Source: Gemmobacter aquatilis (lineage in GTDB: Bacteria > Pseudomonadota > Alphaproteobacteria > Rhodobacterales > Rhodobacteraceae). From it: DNA of 64,000 bases. The notes below the pieces were generated by a model. That model saw nothing but the letters and a program-made list of their open reading frames with translations, did not search any database and was not told the DNA's origin. The stretch covers positions 62,001-126,000 of the forward strand of contig NZ_FOCE01000006.1 of NCBI RefSeq assembly GCF_900110025.1, written 5' to 3'. Shown here piece by piece: positions 44,198 through 53,890 of the stretch; the first letter of the stretch is position 1, and every line of letters begins with the position of its first letter. The position numbers were made by a program, and so were the translations under genes.

Positions 44198-46909
44198 CAC
44201 CGCGCCTTTTGCCCAGCGGTTCAGCCAGGCCAGCGCCGCCAGCGACAGGCCCAACCCGGCAAAGCTGAGCACGCGGGTCAGCCCGGTCAGCCCCGAGGCA
44301 TCCCACAGGAACACCTTTGCAACGGTCAGTGCGATCACCGCCATGGCGATGCGCTGCAACCCGTGCGACCGCCGCGCCAAGGCCTGCCACAGCAGGGCCG
44401 CGCCGGTGACCAGCAGCGCGAGGGTGTAGCTATACAGCTCGCCCTGCAGCACATCGGGCGCGCCCAGCCACGGCCCCCACCAGATATGGCGGATCGCCAG
44501 TGCGGCATAGAGCACAACCAGCGCCGTGCCGAGGCCAAGGAAGAGGCGGGCCAGCAGCCGGGGCAGCGCCAGTTTCCACGCCGCCGCGATCAGCACCAGC
44601 CCCGGCAGCCCATAGGCCAGCGCCAGCGAGTTCAGCAGCACCGGCCCCAGCACCAGATCGGTGGTGCTTTCCGGCCCCCAGGCGAACAGCGGGTTCATCG
44701 GCCCGACGGCCAGCGCGAAGGCCCCCGCCGCCAGCAGCCCGGCAAATCCGGCCAGCACCAGCCGGAACCGGCGCAGCACACCGCCAAGGCTGGCGCGGTG
44801 CAGTTGCGTCAACATCAGAATCAGCCAGGGCAAGGCGTTCAGCACGATGCCCCAGTGGCTCAGGCTCCAATCCGGGTCGGTGGAGGTGTTTTCGGGGATC
44901 AGCAGCCGTGACAGCAAGGCATTGGCGGTCAGCGCGGCAAAGGCAAAGCCCGCGCTTTCGGCCACGCCGTTCGCCACCACCCGCCCCGGTGGCAGCAGGC
45001 GCCGCGCGGCGAAGGCGGCCAGCGTGCTGCCGCCATAGGCCAGAACCACCGGCGCCAGCGGTGCCTGCAACGCCCAGTCCAGGCCGGGATCGGCGATCAG
45101 CCGGTAAGAGATCACCGCCATGCCCGCCTGCAGGAACCAGCCCATTTCCTGCAGGTTGAAGCGCCGGTCCAGCCCTGCCGCCACCAGCACCAGCACCGCC
45201 AGCGCCAGTGTCAGCGCGGCGGCCGAGGTCAGCAGGAACAGCGCCAGCGCGATCAGCGACAGGGCCGACAGCGTGGCCCAGGCGCTGCGCCGCCCCGGCG
45301 CGCCGTCGGCGCGGGCAAAGGCCAGCGCCAGCCCGACCATCAGCGCCGCCAGCGCAAGGACGTGCAGCGCCCAAGGATAGAGACCCAGCACCAGCGCGGG
45401 TTGCCAGATCAGCTCCAGCTCCAGCACCGCCAGCGGGGCGACAAGGATCGCGCCCAAGGCCAGCGGCAGCGCGAAGGCGCCGCCTTTCAGCGACCGCAGC
45501 GCGGCGGCGCCGGTCAGCAGCGTGGCCAGCCCCAGCAGGAGCGTCACGGTCAAGGGCGGCGCGGTTTCCGGCGGGCGCAGCAGGATGGCGGCATCGCGGA
45601 ACTGCCAGACCAGATCTTCGGCCAGTGCCAGCTTGGCGAGGAAACCCAGCGCGGGCAGCAGGGCCAGATCGGCCAGCCCTTCGGCCTTTGACGCCCAGAT
45701 CAGCAGCGCCAGCCCCAGACCGGCCAGCAGGGCAAAGCCCAGCATCGCCTCGCCCGTGGCGACGGGGGCCAGCGCCAGACCCACCACGCCCGCCAGCATC
45801 GTGCCCCCCGCCAGACGCACCGGGAAAACGGGCCAGATGCCAGACCGCTGCCACAGGGCCAGCAGGGTGCACGGCCCCTCGTGCTCCGGGATCAGGCGCA
45901 GCGGCGGCAGGACAATCGCCAACAGCGGCAGCGCCGCCAGTGTCAGCAGCCACCCCGCCTCAGATGCGCCCAGCGGCACCATCAGGGCGGGACCGACAAA
46001 GCCCAGCAGCAGCGCCAGAACCGAGACCCAGGCCCAGCGGCGGATCGCATCCACCGCCAGCCCGGCGGCGGCGACCAGCAGGTAATAGCCGTGCAGCCAA
46101 TCGGGGGCGCTGCTGTCGCCCCCCACCAGAAACGGCGTCAGCCCGGCGCCGACAAGGCCGATCGCCACCAGAAACGGCCCATGCCGCCAGCCCAGCAATA
46201 CCGCGCCCGCCGCCGTGGCCAGCAGCCCGGCAAAGGTCAGCCCCGGCCCATAGAGCGCATACATCAGCCGCCCGGCCACGATGCCCGCAAAGATCGCCAC
46301 GATCCCGGCCCCGCTGAACACCGAGGGCAGATAGGCCGTCGCCTTGTCGGGCGTATCGCCCCAGCGTCGCCGCACCCATTCGCCAAAGGCGATGAGCGCC
46401 GCGCCGAACAGGATCGCCAGCGCGACCCGCGCCGGGGGCGGCAGCAAGCCGCGTTCCACCCCGTATTGCACGAAGAACACCCCGGCCAGCGCCAGCGACA
46501 GGGCCGAGACGACATAGACCCAGTTGTCGCGCAGCCAGCCCAGCAAGGCAACGATGCGGTCGCCGCGCAGCACCAGCGGCTGGTTCTGATCGGGGATGGG
46601 TGGGGGCTGGGGCGTCTCGGCGGGGGTGGGTGCTTCGCGCAGCGCCCGGTCCCAGGGGGAGGCGGCGGGGGTGGATTCCGGAAGGACGGGCGGGGCAGTT
46701 TCGACGGTGGCAGGCGCCCCGGTGGGCAGGGGGGCGGCGGGCAGGATTGTGGTGGGCAAGGTTGCGGCTGGCGCCGTGGCCAGCGCGGCGAGTTGCGTCT
46801 CCAACAGCGCGACCCGCGCGCGGAGGCGGTTGTGCCCGACCCAGAGCAGCACCACACCAATCGGTGCCACGATGACAACCAGACCCAGCAGAATCAGCAG
46901 TGCTTCCAT
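44171..46909 (-). CDS. DUF2339 polytopic membrane protein
   Basis: This 912-residue inner-membrane protein has an N-terminal helix, a Pro/Ala-rich cytoplasmic linker (about 42-115) and then more than 20 hydrophobic helices, many of the form LALAGVFFVQYGVERGLL or LLGLATLLTGAAAL. It belongs to the DUF2339 family found widely in Proteobacteria, with no assigned activity; similarity to large membrane transferases or channels has been suggested by others but not shown here. AGGGG precedes the ATG. It is a single gene, 86 bp after ycjF. Confidence 0.85.
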   Translation of the reverse strand: MEALLILLGLVVIVAPIGVVLLWVGHNRLRARVALLETQLAALATAPAATLPTTILPAAPLPTGAPATVETAPPVLPESTPAASPWDRALREAPTPAETPQPPPIPDQNQPLVLRGDRIVALLGWLRDNWVYVVSALSLALAGVFFVQYGVERGLLPPPARVALAILFGAALIAFGEWVRRRWGDTPDKATAYLPSVFSGAGIVAIFAGIVAGRLMYALYGPGLTFAGLLATAAGAVLLGWRHGPFLVAIGLVGAGLTPFLVGGDSSAPDWLHGYYLLVAAAGLAVDAIRRWAWVSVLALLLGFVGPALMVPLGASEAGWLLTLAALPLLAIVLPPLRLIPEHEGPCTLLALWQRSGIWPVFPVRLAGGTMLAGVVGLALAPVATGEAMLGFALLAGLGLALLIWASKAEGLADLALLPALGFLAKLALAEDLVWQFRDAAILLRPPETAPPLTVTLLLGLATLLTGAAALRSLKGGAFALPLALGAILVAPLAVLELELIWQPALVLGLYPWALHVLALAALMVGLALAFARADGAPGRRSAWATLSALSLIALALFLLTSAAALTLALAVLVLVAAGLDRRFNLQEMGWFLQAGMAVISYRLIADPGLDWALQAPLAPVVLAYGGSTLAAFAARRLLPPGRVVANGVAESAGFAFAALTANALLSRLLIPENTSTDPDWSLSHWGIVLNALPWLILMLTQLHRASLGGVLRRFRLVLAGFAGLLAAGAFALAVGPMNPLFAWGPESTTDLVLGPVLLNSLALAYGLPGLVLIAAAWKLALPRLLARLFLGLGTALVVLYAALAIRHIWWGPWLGAPDVLQGELYSYTLALLVTGAALLWQALARRSHGLQRIAMAVIALTVAKVFLWDASGLTGLTRVLSFAGLGLSLAALAWLNRWAKGAVSEQRGGGT

Positions 46910-46995
46910 GGCCTATGCCCCTGAAATTCCTGCCCCGATCTTGCCCGAGAAGGCCACCCCTGAACAGCCGGGACGTGTGGTTCAGGACGTGGGGC

Positions 46996-48006
46996 TCAGG
47001 ATTGGGGGCTGCGATCCACCAGCCCGGCCAGCGCGCGGCTGACGAGGTTGGTGACCTTGGGGCGCGGCAAAGCCTCGAACGGCAGGGGGCGGCACAGTTC
47101 CATCGCGGCCAGCCCGACCCGGGCGGTCAGGGCGCCGTTCACCACGCCCTCGCCAAAGCGGCGGGACAGTTTCGACAGCACGCCGCCACCGGCAACCGAA
47201 TGGATCAGGTCATCGGTCAGCGCCACGGCGCCGGTGGCCACCAGATAGGTGAACACCCGCCGCAACAGCCCCCAACTGGCAAAGCCGCCAGACCGCCCGC
47301 CATAGATTTCGGCGATGCGGCGGATCATGCGCAGATTGGCGAACAGCGCTGTCGCCACATCGGCCAGCGCCAGCGGCACCAGCGCCGTCACCACCGCCAC
47401 CTGCCGCGCAGCCGCCTCGATCTCGCGCCGGGCGCGGGTGTCGAGATCGGCCAGCACTTCGCGTTCGGTCAGATCCAGCAGCGCATCGGCGTCGAACAGC
47501 TCGGCCCGTCGCGCGGCAAGCACGCGCAGGCCCGGGGCCGCCTCGGGGCGCGGGGCGTAGACGGCGGCGACGCCTTCGGAAATCCGCCGCGCCTCAGCCA
47601 GATCGGCGCTGGCGCGGGCGGTGATGGCGCGGTGGCGCAGCGTATCCAGCCGGGCCAGCCGCAGATAAGCGCCCCATTCGCGCAAGGCGAGGATCAGCGC
47701 CAGCCCGACGGCGACCACGGTCAGCGCCAGCGCGATACTGCCCAGCAGCGGGTTGCGGGTGAACAGCCCGGCCACGAAATCATAGGCCACCACCGACAGG
47801 GTGAAGGTGAACAGCGCACCAAAGGCCCAAAGCGCCGCCCGCAGCAGGGGCGAGGGTTTGGCCCGCGCCACCCGCGCCGCAGCGATCATCGCGCGGCCCT
47901 CGGGAGTTTCATCCGGCACGGGTGGGGCGGCGGCGGGATCGGCGCCCGCCTCTTCGCCCAGTTCGATCAGCAGCGGCGCGCGCAGGGGGGTTGGGTCATC
48001 GGTCAC
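46996..48006 (-). CDS. YcjF / TIGR01620 family membrane protein (DUF697)
   Basis: This 336-residue protein has a soluble N-terminus, two adjacent transmembrane helices (about 62-82 and 88-108) and a long C-terminal DUF697 region ending in Gly-rich segments (TDDLIHSVAGGGVLSKL). It is the usual partner of YcjX in Proteobacteria, possibly linked to envelope stress. The start is GTG at 48006, whose GTGA overlaps the ycjX stop. No psp genes are seen near. Confidence 0.85.
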   Translation of the reverse strand: MTDDPTPLRAPLLIELGEEAGADPAAAPPVPDETPEGRAMIAAARVARAKPSPLLRAALWAFGALFTFTLSVVAYDFVAGLFTRNPLLGSIALALTVVAVGLALILALREWGAYLRLARLDTLRHRAITARASADLAEARRISEGVAAVYAPRPEAAPGLRVLAARRAELFDADALLDLTEREVLADLDTRARREIEAAARQVAVVTALVPLALADVATALFANLRMIRRIAEIYGGRSGGFASWGLLRRVFTYLVATGAVALTDDLIHSVAGGGVLSKLSRRFGEGVVNGALTARVGLAAMELCRPLPFEALPRPKVTNLVSRALAGLVDRSPQS

Positions 48007-49412
48007 AGCCGGTCTCCGATCAGGAATTCGGCGGCGCGGTCCAGCCTGATATGCGGCGGCCCTTCGCCGGGTTTCAGCGCCATGCGGGCCGGGGCAAAGC
48101 TCATCAGTGCGAAATCGGCATCCAGCCAGCGCGCCGCCCCCTGCCGGGCGGGCGACAGCAGCCGTGACGGATCGGCGGGCAATTCACCCGGATACATCGC
48201 CGCCTGCTTGCCGGTGGACAGCAGGCGACCGCGCACGACATCCAGCATCTGCCCGTCACGCTCTACCCGGTCTTCCACCGTGGCGCGCAGGCCCGCGAGC
48301 GACAGCGCCGCCACCTCAGCGCCCGAAAACGCGGCGCGGTCGCGCGCCTCGCGGACCAGCGCCTCGGTGATCGCGGTCAGGGCGGCGTGCTGGCTGTGGT
48401 GCAGGTGATCGGCCTTGGTGGCGGCGAACAGCACCTTTTCCACCCGCTTGCCCAGCAGGATTTCGGTGAGGAAGCCATTGCGCCCGGGGCGGAAGGCCAT
48501 GAGGATTTCGGCCATGGTCTGGCGCAGATCCTCCAGCGCCTGCGGCCCGGCATGGATGGCGCCCAGCACATCGACCAGCACCACCTGCCGGTCGATCCGG
48601 GCGAAATGGTCGCGGAAGAACGGCTTCACCACCTTGGCCTTATAGGCCTCGTAGCGCCGTTCCATCTCGTGCCAGAGGCTGTTGCGCGGGGTGCTGGCGG
48701 GCATTGGCAGAGGGGCGAAGGTCAAGACCGGGCTGCCCGCAAGCTCGCCCGGCAGCAGAAACCGGCCCGGCGTGCAATCGGACCAGCCTGCCGCGCGGGC
48801 CGCGTGCAGATAGGCGGTGAACGCCCCGGCCAGCATCTGCGCGCGCGGCTCGTCCAGCCGCAGCGAGCCGTCCTCGGCGCGGGCGATGGCCAGAAACTCG
48901 GCGCCTTCCGGCCGTTTGGCCATACGGGCCAAGCTGTCTTCGGCCCAGTCCGCATAGGATTTATCCAGCAGTGCCAGATCGAGCAGCCATTCGCCGGGGT
49001 AATCGACAATATCCAGATGCACGGTCTGCGTGCCCATCAGCCCGGACAACAGGCCGGTGGGCCGGACCCGGAACGACAGCCGCAGTTCCGACACGGCGCG
49101 CGTGCTGTCGGGCCAATGCGGCGCGTCGCCGGTCAGCGCGGCCAGATGGCCTTCGACATCGAAACGCGGCACGGTGTCATCGGGCTGGGGTTGCAGATAG
49201 GCGGCCTCGATCCGGCCTGCAGCGGAAAGCTGCGGCATCCGCCCGCGATCCAGCAGATTGGCGACCAGCCCGGTGATGAACACGGTCTTGCCCGCCCGCG
49301 ACAGGCCGGTGACGCCAAGGCGCACCACCGTATCGGCAAAAGGCGCGCTGGCGGTGGATACCAGCCCTTCGAGACTGCGGCCCAGCCTGTCGGTGAAATC
49401 GCTGATCGCCAA
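48003..49412 (-). CDS. YcjX-family P-loop protein
   Basis: This 469-residue stress-associated ATPase/GTPase has the P-loop GLSRAGKT (about 36-43) followed by VFITGLVANLLD, the DIVDYPGEWLLDLALL region acting as Walker B/switch, and FAATKADHLH, a G4-like TKAD motif. In E. coli the pair ycjX-ycjF is part of the psp regulon. The frame begins with TTG at 49412, five bases after AAAGGAAA; no ATG is near. It is divergent from truA. Confidence 0.86.
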   Translation of the reverse strand: MAISDFTDRLGRSLEGLVSTASAPFADTVVRLGVTGLSRAGKTVFITGLVANLLDRGRMPQLSAAGRIEAAYLQPQPDDTVPRFDVEGHLAALTGDAPHWPDSTRAVSELRLSFRVRPTGLLSGLMGTQTVHLDIVDYPGEWLLDLALLDKSYADWAEDSLARMAKRPEGAEFLAIARAEDGSLRLDEPRAQMLAGAFTAYLHAARAAGWSDCTPGRFLLPGELAGSPVLTFAPLPMPASTPRNSLWHEMERRYEAYKAKVVKPFFRDHFARIDRQVVLVDVLGAIHAGPQALEDLRQTMAEILMAFRPGRNGFLTEILLGKRVEKVLFAATKADHLHHSQHAALTAITEALVREARDRAAFSGAEVAALSLAGLRATVEDRVERDGQMLDVVRGRLLSTGKQAAMYPGELPADPSRLLSPARQGAARWLDADFALMSFAPARMALKPGEGPPHIRLDRAAEFLIGDRL

Positions 49413-49527
49413 GGCGTTTCCTTTCGTTACAGGCCCAAGATAGGCAGGGCGGCCCGCAGTTTACAGGGGGAGTTTGCGGGGTTCTGCAGCGGTGGACAGG
49501 GCGCTTCGGCTGCGCTAACCGAAGGGG

Positions 49528-50295
49528 ATGCCCAGATATGCTTTGAAAATCGAATATGACGGCGGCCCGTTTGCGGGTTGGCAGCGGCAGGCGCAGGGTC
49601 AGGCCTCGGTGCAGGGCGCGGTGGAGGCGGCGCTGGCCAAGCTGGAGCCGGGGGCACATACCATCGCGGCGGCGGGGCGCACCGATGCCGGGGTGCATGC
49701 CACCGGGCAGGTGGCGACCTGCGATCTGGCGCGGGACTGGGAACCGTTCCGCCTGTCGGAGGCGTTGAATTTTCACCTTAAGCCCGCCCCGGTGGCGATC
49801 TTGCAGGCGGTGCGGGTGGCCGATGACTTTCACGCCCGGTTTTCGGCGGTGGAGCGGCGCTATACCTTCCGGCTGGTGCAGCGGCGGGCGCCGGTGACGC
49901 ATGACAAGGGGCTGGTCTGGCAGGTGCTGAACCCGCTGGACGGGGCAGCGATGCGCGCCGGGGCGGCGCATCTGGTGGGGCATCACGATTTCACCACCTT
50001 CCGATCCTCGATCTGTCAGGCGGCCTCGCCGGTGAAGACGCTGGACGAGATCACGGTGGAGGAGATGCGCTACCCCGGAGGGACGGAGTTCCGCTTTCAT
50101 CTGCGGGCGCGCAGTTTCCTGCACAATCAGGTCCGCTCCATCGTTGGCACGCTGGAGCGGGTGGGGGCAGGATCCTGGGCGCCCGAAGCGGTGAAGGACG
50201 CACTGGAGGCGCGGGCGCGGGCGGCCTGCGGCCCGGTCTGCCCGCCGCAGGGGCTTTACCTGACCGGGGTCGGCTATCCGGCGGACCCTTTCTGA
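49528..50295 (+). CDS. truA: tRNA pseudouridine(38-40) synthase
   Basis: This 255-residue enzyme modifies uridines 38-40 of the anticodon arm. The catalytic Asp is in [12 protein letters not shown] (about 51-62), and the family motifs [12 protein letters not shown] and RSFLHNQVR are present. Length is normal. It is followed 68 bp later by a small membrane-protein gene and is divergent from ycjX. Confidence 0.96.
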   Translation: MPRYALKIEYDGGPFAGWQRQAQGQASVQGAVEAALAKLEPGAHTIAAAGRTDAGVHATGQVATCDLARDWEPFRLSEALNFHLKPAPVAILQAVRVADDFHARFSAVERRYTFRLVQRRAPVTHDKGLVWQVLNPLDGAAMRAGAAHLVGHHDFTTFRSSICQAASPVKTLDEITVEEMRYPGGTEFRFHLRARSFLHNQVRSIVGTLERVGAGSWAPEAVKDALEARARAACGPVCPPQGLYLTGVGYPADPF

Positions 50296-50363
50296 TCCCG
50301 CCCGGACTGGACCGGGGCGCCGCGACCGCGTAAGACAAAGCTGCACCGGAGGAGGAGCCCGCC

Positions 50364-50654
50364 ATGACGATGACAGACCTTGCGCCCGTGGTCGCAGCCC
50401 AGCTGATGGACCCGTTTCGCATCGCGCTGATCCTCGGGCTGATCTACACCGCACAACGCAATGCCGCGGTGACCGGCTGGATTGTGCCTTTGCTGGCGGG
50501 GGTGGTGTTCGTGGCGGTGATCGCGCCGGCCACGGCGGTGAAAGTGGCGGGCACGCCCTTCATGGTGCAGGTGGCCACCGGGCTGGTGGCCAATACCATC
50601 ATTCTGGGGATCGCGCTGGGGCTTTGGGCGATTTACCGGCGCGTGAAGGGCTGA
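50364..50654 (+). CDS. Small three-helix membrane protein of unknown function
   Basis: This 96-residue protein has three hydrophobic helices (about 17-31, 37-55 and 66-90) and a short basic tail YRRVKG. I do not recognise the family. GGAGGAGGAG before the ATG is a strong ribosome site, so it should be well expressed. It is convergent with the response regulator gene, 31 bp apart. Confidence 0.7.
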   Translation: MTMTDLAPVVAAQLMDPFRIALILGLIYTAQRNAAVTGWIVPLLAGVVFVAVIAPATAVKVAGTPFMVQVATGLVANTIILGIALGLWAIYRRVKG

Positions 50655-50685
50655 GCAGGCCTTCACGCCTCGGGGCCGTTTCGCG

Positions 50686-51075
50686 TCAGGCCCGAGGCTC
50701 CAGCAGGCGGCGCACCTCGTTGCGCAACTCGCGCAGCTCAAACGGTTTGGTGATGAAACCGTCGGCCCCCACAGCCATGCCTCTTTGCCGTTCATTCGCG
50801 GCGCCGCGGGCGGTCATCATCAGGATTTTCACATCCGACAGCCCCGGATCGCGCCGCACATCGGCGCAGATGTCGTAGCCTGACACTTCGGGCAGCATCA
50901 CATCCAGCAGCACCAGATCGGGATGGGTCGCGCGGATGCGCCCCAGCGCCTCTCCGCCATTGGCGATCCGGTCTGGCTCGTAGCCTTCGCGCATCATCAG
51001 GTAGTTCAGGGCGGTCGCGATATTGTCCTCGTCTTCCACCACGAGTACGCGGTGCCTGCGGGTCAGCAAGGTCAT
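50686..51075 (-). CDS. Single-domain response regulator
   Basis: This 129-residue protein is a receiver domain only: VVEDED with the acidic pair (about 14-16), LVLLDVMLP with the phospho-Asp (about 57), the Thr in MMTARG and the Lys in ITKPFE. It has no output domain, so it acts by protein contact or as a phosphate relay. GAGGGGAGG precedes the ATG at 51075. It lies 137 bp after the MHS transporter gene on the same strand; in related bacteria the acetate permease and acs genes often sit with a histidine kinase and such a regulator, but no kinase is present here. Confidence 0.85.
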   Translation of the reverse strand: MTLLTRRHRVLVVEDEDNIATALNYLMMREGYEPDRIANGGEALGRIRATHPDLVLLDVMLPEVSGYDICADVRRDPGLSDVKILMMTARGAANERQRGMAVGADGFITKPFELRELRNEVRRLLEPRA

Positions 51076-51212
51076 GCGGGCCTCCCCTCCAGCAATCCTC
51101 TGCGGTCGAAGAAGGCGGCGGCGCGCGTCGCCTCGTTCCACGGCAGTCGGCAGGCAGGTCGAGAGGGTGGCACGGCCGGGGCAAGATACCCCGGCCGGTC
51201 CGTCTGCGCGGA

Positions 51213-53003
51213 TCAGTTATCCGCGAAGATGTCTTTCTTGTGGGTGCCGCCGGGCACGAGGATCGCACCGATCACCACGGTCGCACCGGCGATCACGATC
51301 GCATACCACAGGCCCGCATAGATGTTGCCGGACTGGGCCGAGATGGCGAAGGCGGTTGCGGGCAGCAGGCCACCGAACCAGCCGTTGCCGATGTGGTAAG
51401 GCAGAGACAGGCCGGAGTAGCGGATCCGGGTCGGGAACAGTTCGACCAGCATCGCGGCGATCGGGCCGTAAACCATCGTCACCAGCAGGATGAGGTAGGT
51501 CAGCGTCAGCACGACTTTGATCTTCTGCGCGGTGAAGATGTCGAAGAAGTTCGCGGCCTTGGCCACCGTCGGGTTGTTGTCGGCCACCAGCGGGTAGTTG
51601 GCCGCCAGAAGCGCGTCGTTCACGGCTTTCTCGAAGGTCGCCTTGGCCGCTTTCACTTCGTCCGCCGACAGCGTGCCCGCATCATAGGACGGGATCACGG
51701 TGTCACCGATCTTGACTTCGGCGATGGTGCCAGCCGGGGCCGGGATCGTTTCATAGTTCACCGAGGACTTGGCAAGCAGGGCCTTGGTGATGTCGCAGGA
51801 CGAGGTGAACTTGGCAACACCGGTCGGGTTGAACTGGAACGAGCAGGTTTCCGGGTCGGCGGTCACAGAGACCTTGATCTGGTGTGCGGCATGCAGGGCC
51901 GGGTTGGCGGTGGCGGTCAGGAACTGGAACACCGGCTGGAAGGTCAGCGCGCCGATGAGGCAGCCCGCCAGGATGATCGGCTTGCGGCCGATCTTGTCGG
52001 ACAGCGACCCGAAGAACAGGAAGCCGCCGGTGCCGAGGATCAGCGACCATGCCACGAAGACGTTGGCCGAGAAGCTGTCCACCTTCACGATGTTCTGGAT
52101 GAAGAACAGCGCGTAGAACTGGCCCGAGTACCACACCACGGCTTGACCGGCGACGAGACCGAACAGGGCGATCAGCGCGATCTTGGCGTTTTTCCACTGG
52201 CCGAAAGCTTCTTTCAGCGGAGCTTTCGAGGTGGAGCCTTCTTCCTTCATCTTCTTGAAGGCCGGCGATTCATGCATCTGCAGACGGATATAGAGCGAGG
52301 TCAGCAGCAGGAACAGCGAGCCGAGGAACGGGATGCGCCAGCCCCACAGGTCGAAGGCCTTGATCATCTTGGGCGTGCCGTCGGCGTTCATCACCGCAGC
52401 GCCAGCCGCGTCGAGCACGGCGGTCGGTTCCCAGTTGCCGTTCACATAGCCCTGCACCATCAGGATCACGACGAGCGACAGCAGAAGGCCGAGCGTTGCC
52501 GTGGTCTGGATGAAGGCGGTGAAGTAGCCGCGCTGGTTGGCCGGCGCGTGTTCGGCCACATAGACCGCAGCACCACCATATTCGCCGCCGAGCGCCAGGC
52601 CCTGTGCCATGCGCAGCGCGATCAGGATGATCGGCGCGGCCACGCCCCAGGAGTTGTAGGAGGGCAGCAGACCCACGAGGAAGGTCGAGGCGCCCATGAT
52701 CAGGATGGTGGCCAGGAAGGTGTACTTCCGGCCGATCAGGTCGCCCATGGCGCCGAACACCAGAGCGCCGAACGGGCGCACGATGAAACCGGCCGCGAAG
52801 GCGAGCAGGGCGAACACGTTGCGCGTTGCTTCCGGGAAGGCCGTGAAGAACTGCGCGCCGATGATCGTGGCGAGCGAGCCGTAGAGGTAGAAGTCATACC
52901 ACTCGAAGATCGTCCCTGCGGAAGAAGCAAGAATAACCTTCTTCTCCTCCGAGGTCATGGGACGTGAGCGAACCGCTTTCACGTCCGTTGTGTTCATTGC
53001 CAT
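51213..53003 (-). CDS. MHS-family MFS transporter with a large periplasmic insert
   Basis: This 596-residue metabolite:H+ symporter has 12 predicted helices. The MHS signatures GTIFEWYDFYLYG (30-42) and GGEYGGAAVYVAEHAP (139-154) and the loop motif GDLIGRKY are present. The usual family length is about 430-450; the excess lies mainly between TM9 and TM10 (about 365-490), a polar domain that should face the periplasm and has two cysteines (387, 403). A smaller insert is at 186-215. Being next to acs and adk, it may import acetate or a related acid. The ATG at 53003 follows GGAGGA. Confidence 0.85.
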   Translation of the reverse strand: MAMNTTDVKAVRSRPMTSEEKKVILASSAGTIFEWYDFYLYGSLATIIGAQFFTAFPEATRNVFALLAFAAGFIVRPFGALVFGAMGDLIGRKYTFLATILIMGASTFLVGLLPSYNSWGVAAPIILIALRMAQGLALGGEYGGAAVYVAEHAPANQRGYFTAFIQTTATLGLLLSLVVILMVQGYVNGNWEPTAVLDAAGAAVMNADGTPKMIKAFDLWGWRIPFLGSLFLLLTSLYIRLQMHESPAFKKMKEEGSTSKAPLKEAFGQWKNAKIALIALFGLVAGQAVVWYSGQFYALFFIQNIVKVDSFSANVFVAWSLILGTGGFLFFGSLSDKIGRKPIILAGCLIGALTFQPVFQFLTATANPALHAAHQIKVSVTADPETCSFQFNPTGVAKFTSSCDITKALLAKSSVNYETIPAPAGTIAEVKIGDTVIPSYDAGTLSADEVKAAKATFEKAVNDALLAANYPLVADNNPTVAKAANFFDIFTAQKIKVVLTLTYLILLVTMVYGPIAAMLVELFPTRIRYSGLSLPYHIGNGWFGGLLPATAFAISAQSGNIYAGLWYAIVIAGATVVIGAILVPGGTHKKDIFADN

Positions 53004-53198
53004 CTGGCGTCCTCCATGTTTGTTCCGGCGCTGCGTCCGGTCCCCGATTTGAGCACACAATCCCCAGCCCCTACCGAGGCAAGCCCTCGGGGAGTCGTTC
53101 GGAGGGAAACCCTCTGTGTGGATCGTCTGCGCGCCACGCTGTCACGCGGCGCCTCCCCTTCACCCCGCCCGAACCTCTCCCCCGGGCGGGGACTCCCC

Positions 53199-53885
53199 TC
53201 AAGCCGATACGCGCTTGACGATACGGGCCAGTGTCTGACGGATGTCGGCAATCGCCCCCATCGCGTCGATCTTCTCCAGCACGCCCTTGCCATCGTAATA
53301 AGCGATCAGCGGCGCCGTCTGGGCGTGATAGGCATTCAGCCGCTCGCGCACCGTCTCGGCATTGTCGTCAGCCCGGCGCTTGAACTCCGTGCCGCCACAT
53401 TTGTCGCAAGTGCCCGCGTGGGCGGGCCGCTTGAATTCGTCGTGATAGCCTTCGCCGCATTTGGCGCAGGTGTAACGGCCCGACACGCGGCCCACCATCG
53501 CCTCGTCATCCACTTCAAGGCTGATCGCGGCGGTTACCTTCTGGCCGTTTCCGGCCAGAAGCGTATCAAGTGCGGCAGCCTGCCCCGCCGTGCGGGGGAA
53601 ACCGTCGAGGATGATGCCTTTGGCAACATCCGGCTCGGCCATGCGGTCCTTCAGGATCGCCAGCACGATGTCATCCGACACGAGCTGCCCGGCCTCCATC
53701 ACCGCTTTGGCCTTCTTTCCGGCCTCGGTGCCCGCAGCCACGGCTGCGCGCAGCAGATCGCCGGTGGAAAGCTGAACCAGCCCAAAGTCTTCTTCCAGCA
53801 TCCGGGCCTGTGTGCCCTTCCCGGCGCCCGGAGGCCCGAGAAGGATCAGAACGGCGGGGGTGGTGAGAGTGGTCGCGTCGGTCAT
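53199..53885 (-). CDS. adk: Adenylate kinase, zinc-containing long form
   Basis: This 228-residue enzyme equilibrates AMP and ATP with ADP. It has the P-loop GPPGAGKG (about 17-24), DGFPRT and a LID with four cysteines (CAKC and CDKC, about 139-163) for zinc. Its start is 5 bp after the acs stop, so the two are one operon; Acs releases AMP, which Adk recycles. A ribosomal-operon copy of adk is usual in bacteria, so this may be a second adk, but that cannot be seen from this window. Confidence 0.95.
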   Translation of the reverse strand: MTDATTLTTPAVLILLGPPGAGKGTQARMLEEDFGLVQLSTGDLLRAAVAAGTEAGKKAKAVMEAGQLVSDDIVLAILKDRMAEPDVAKGIILDGFPRTAGQAAALDTLLAGNGQKVTAAISLEVDDEAMVGRVSGRYTCAKCGEGYHDEFKRPAHAGTCDKCGGTEFKRRADDNAETVRERLNAYHAQTAPLIAYYDGKGVLEKIDAMGAIADIRQTLARIVKRVSA

Positions 53886-53890
53886 CAGGC

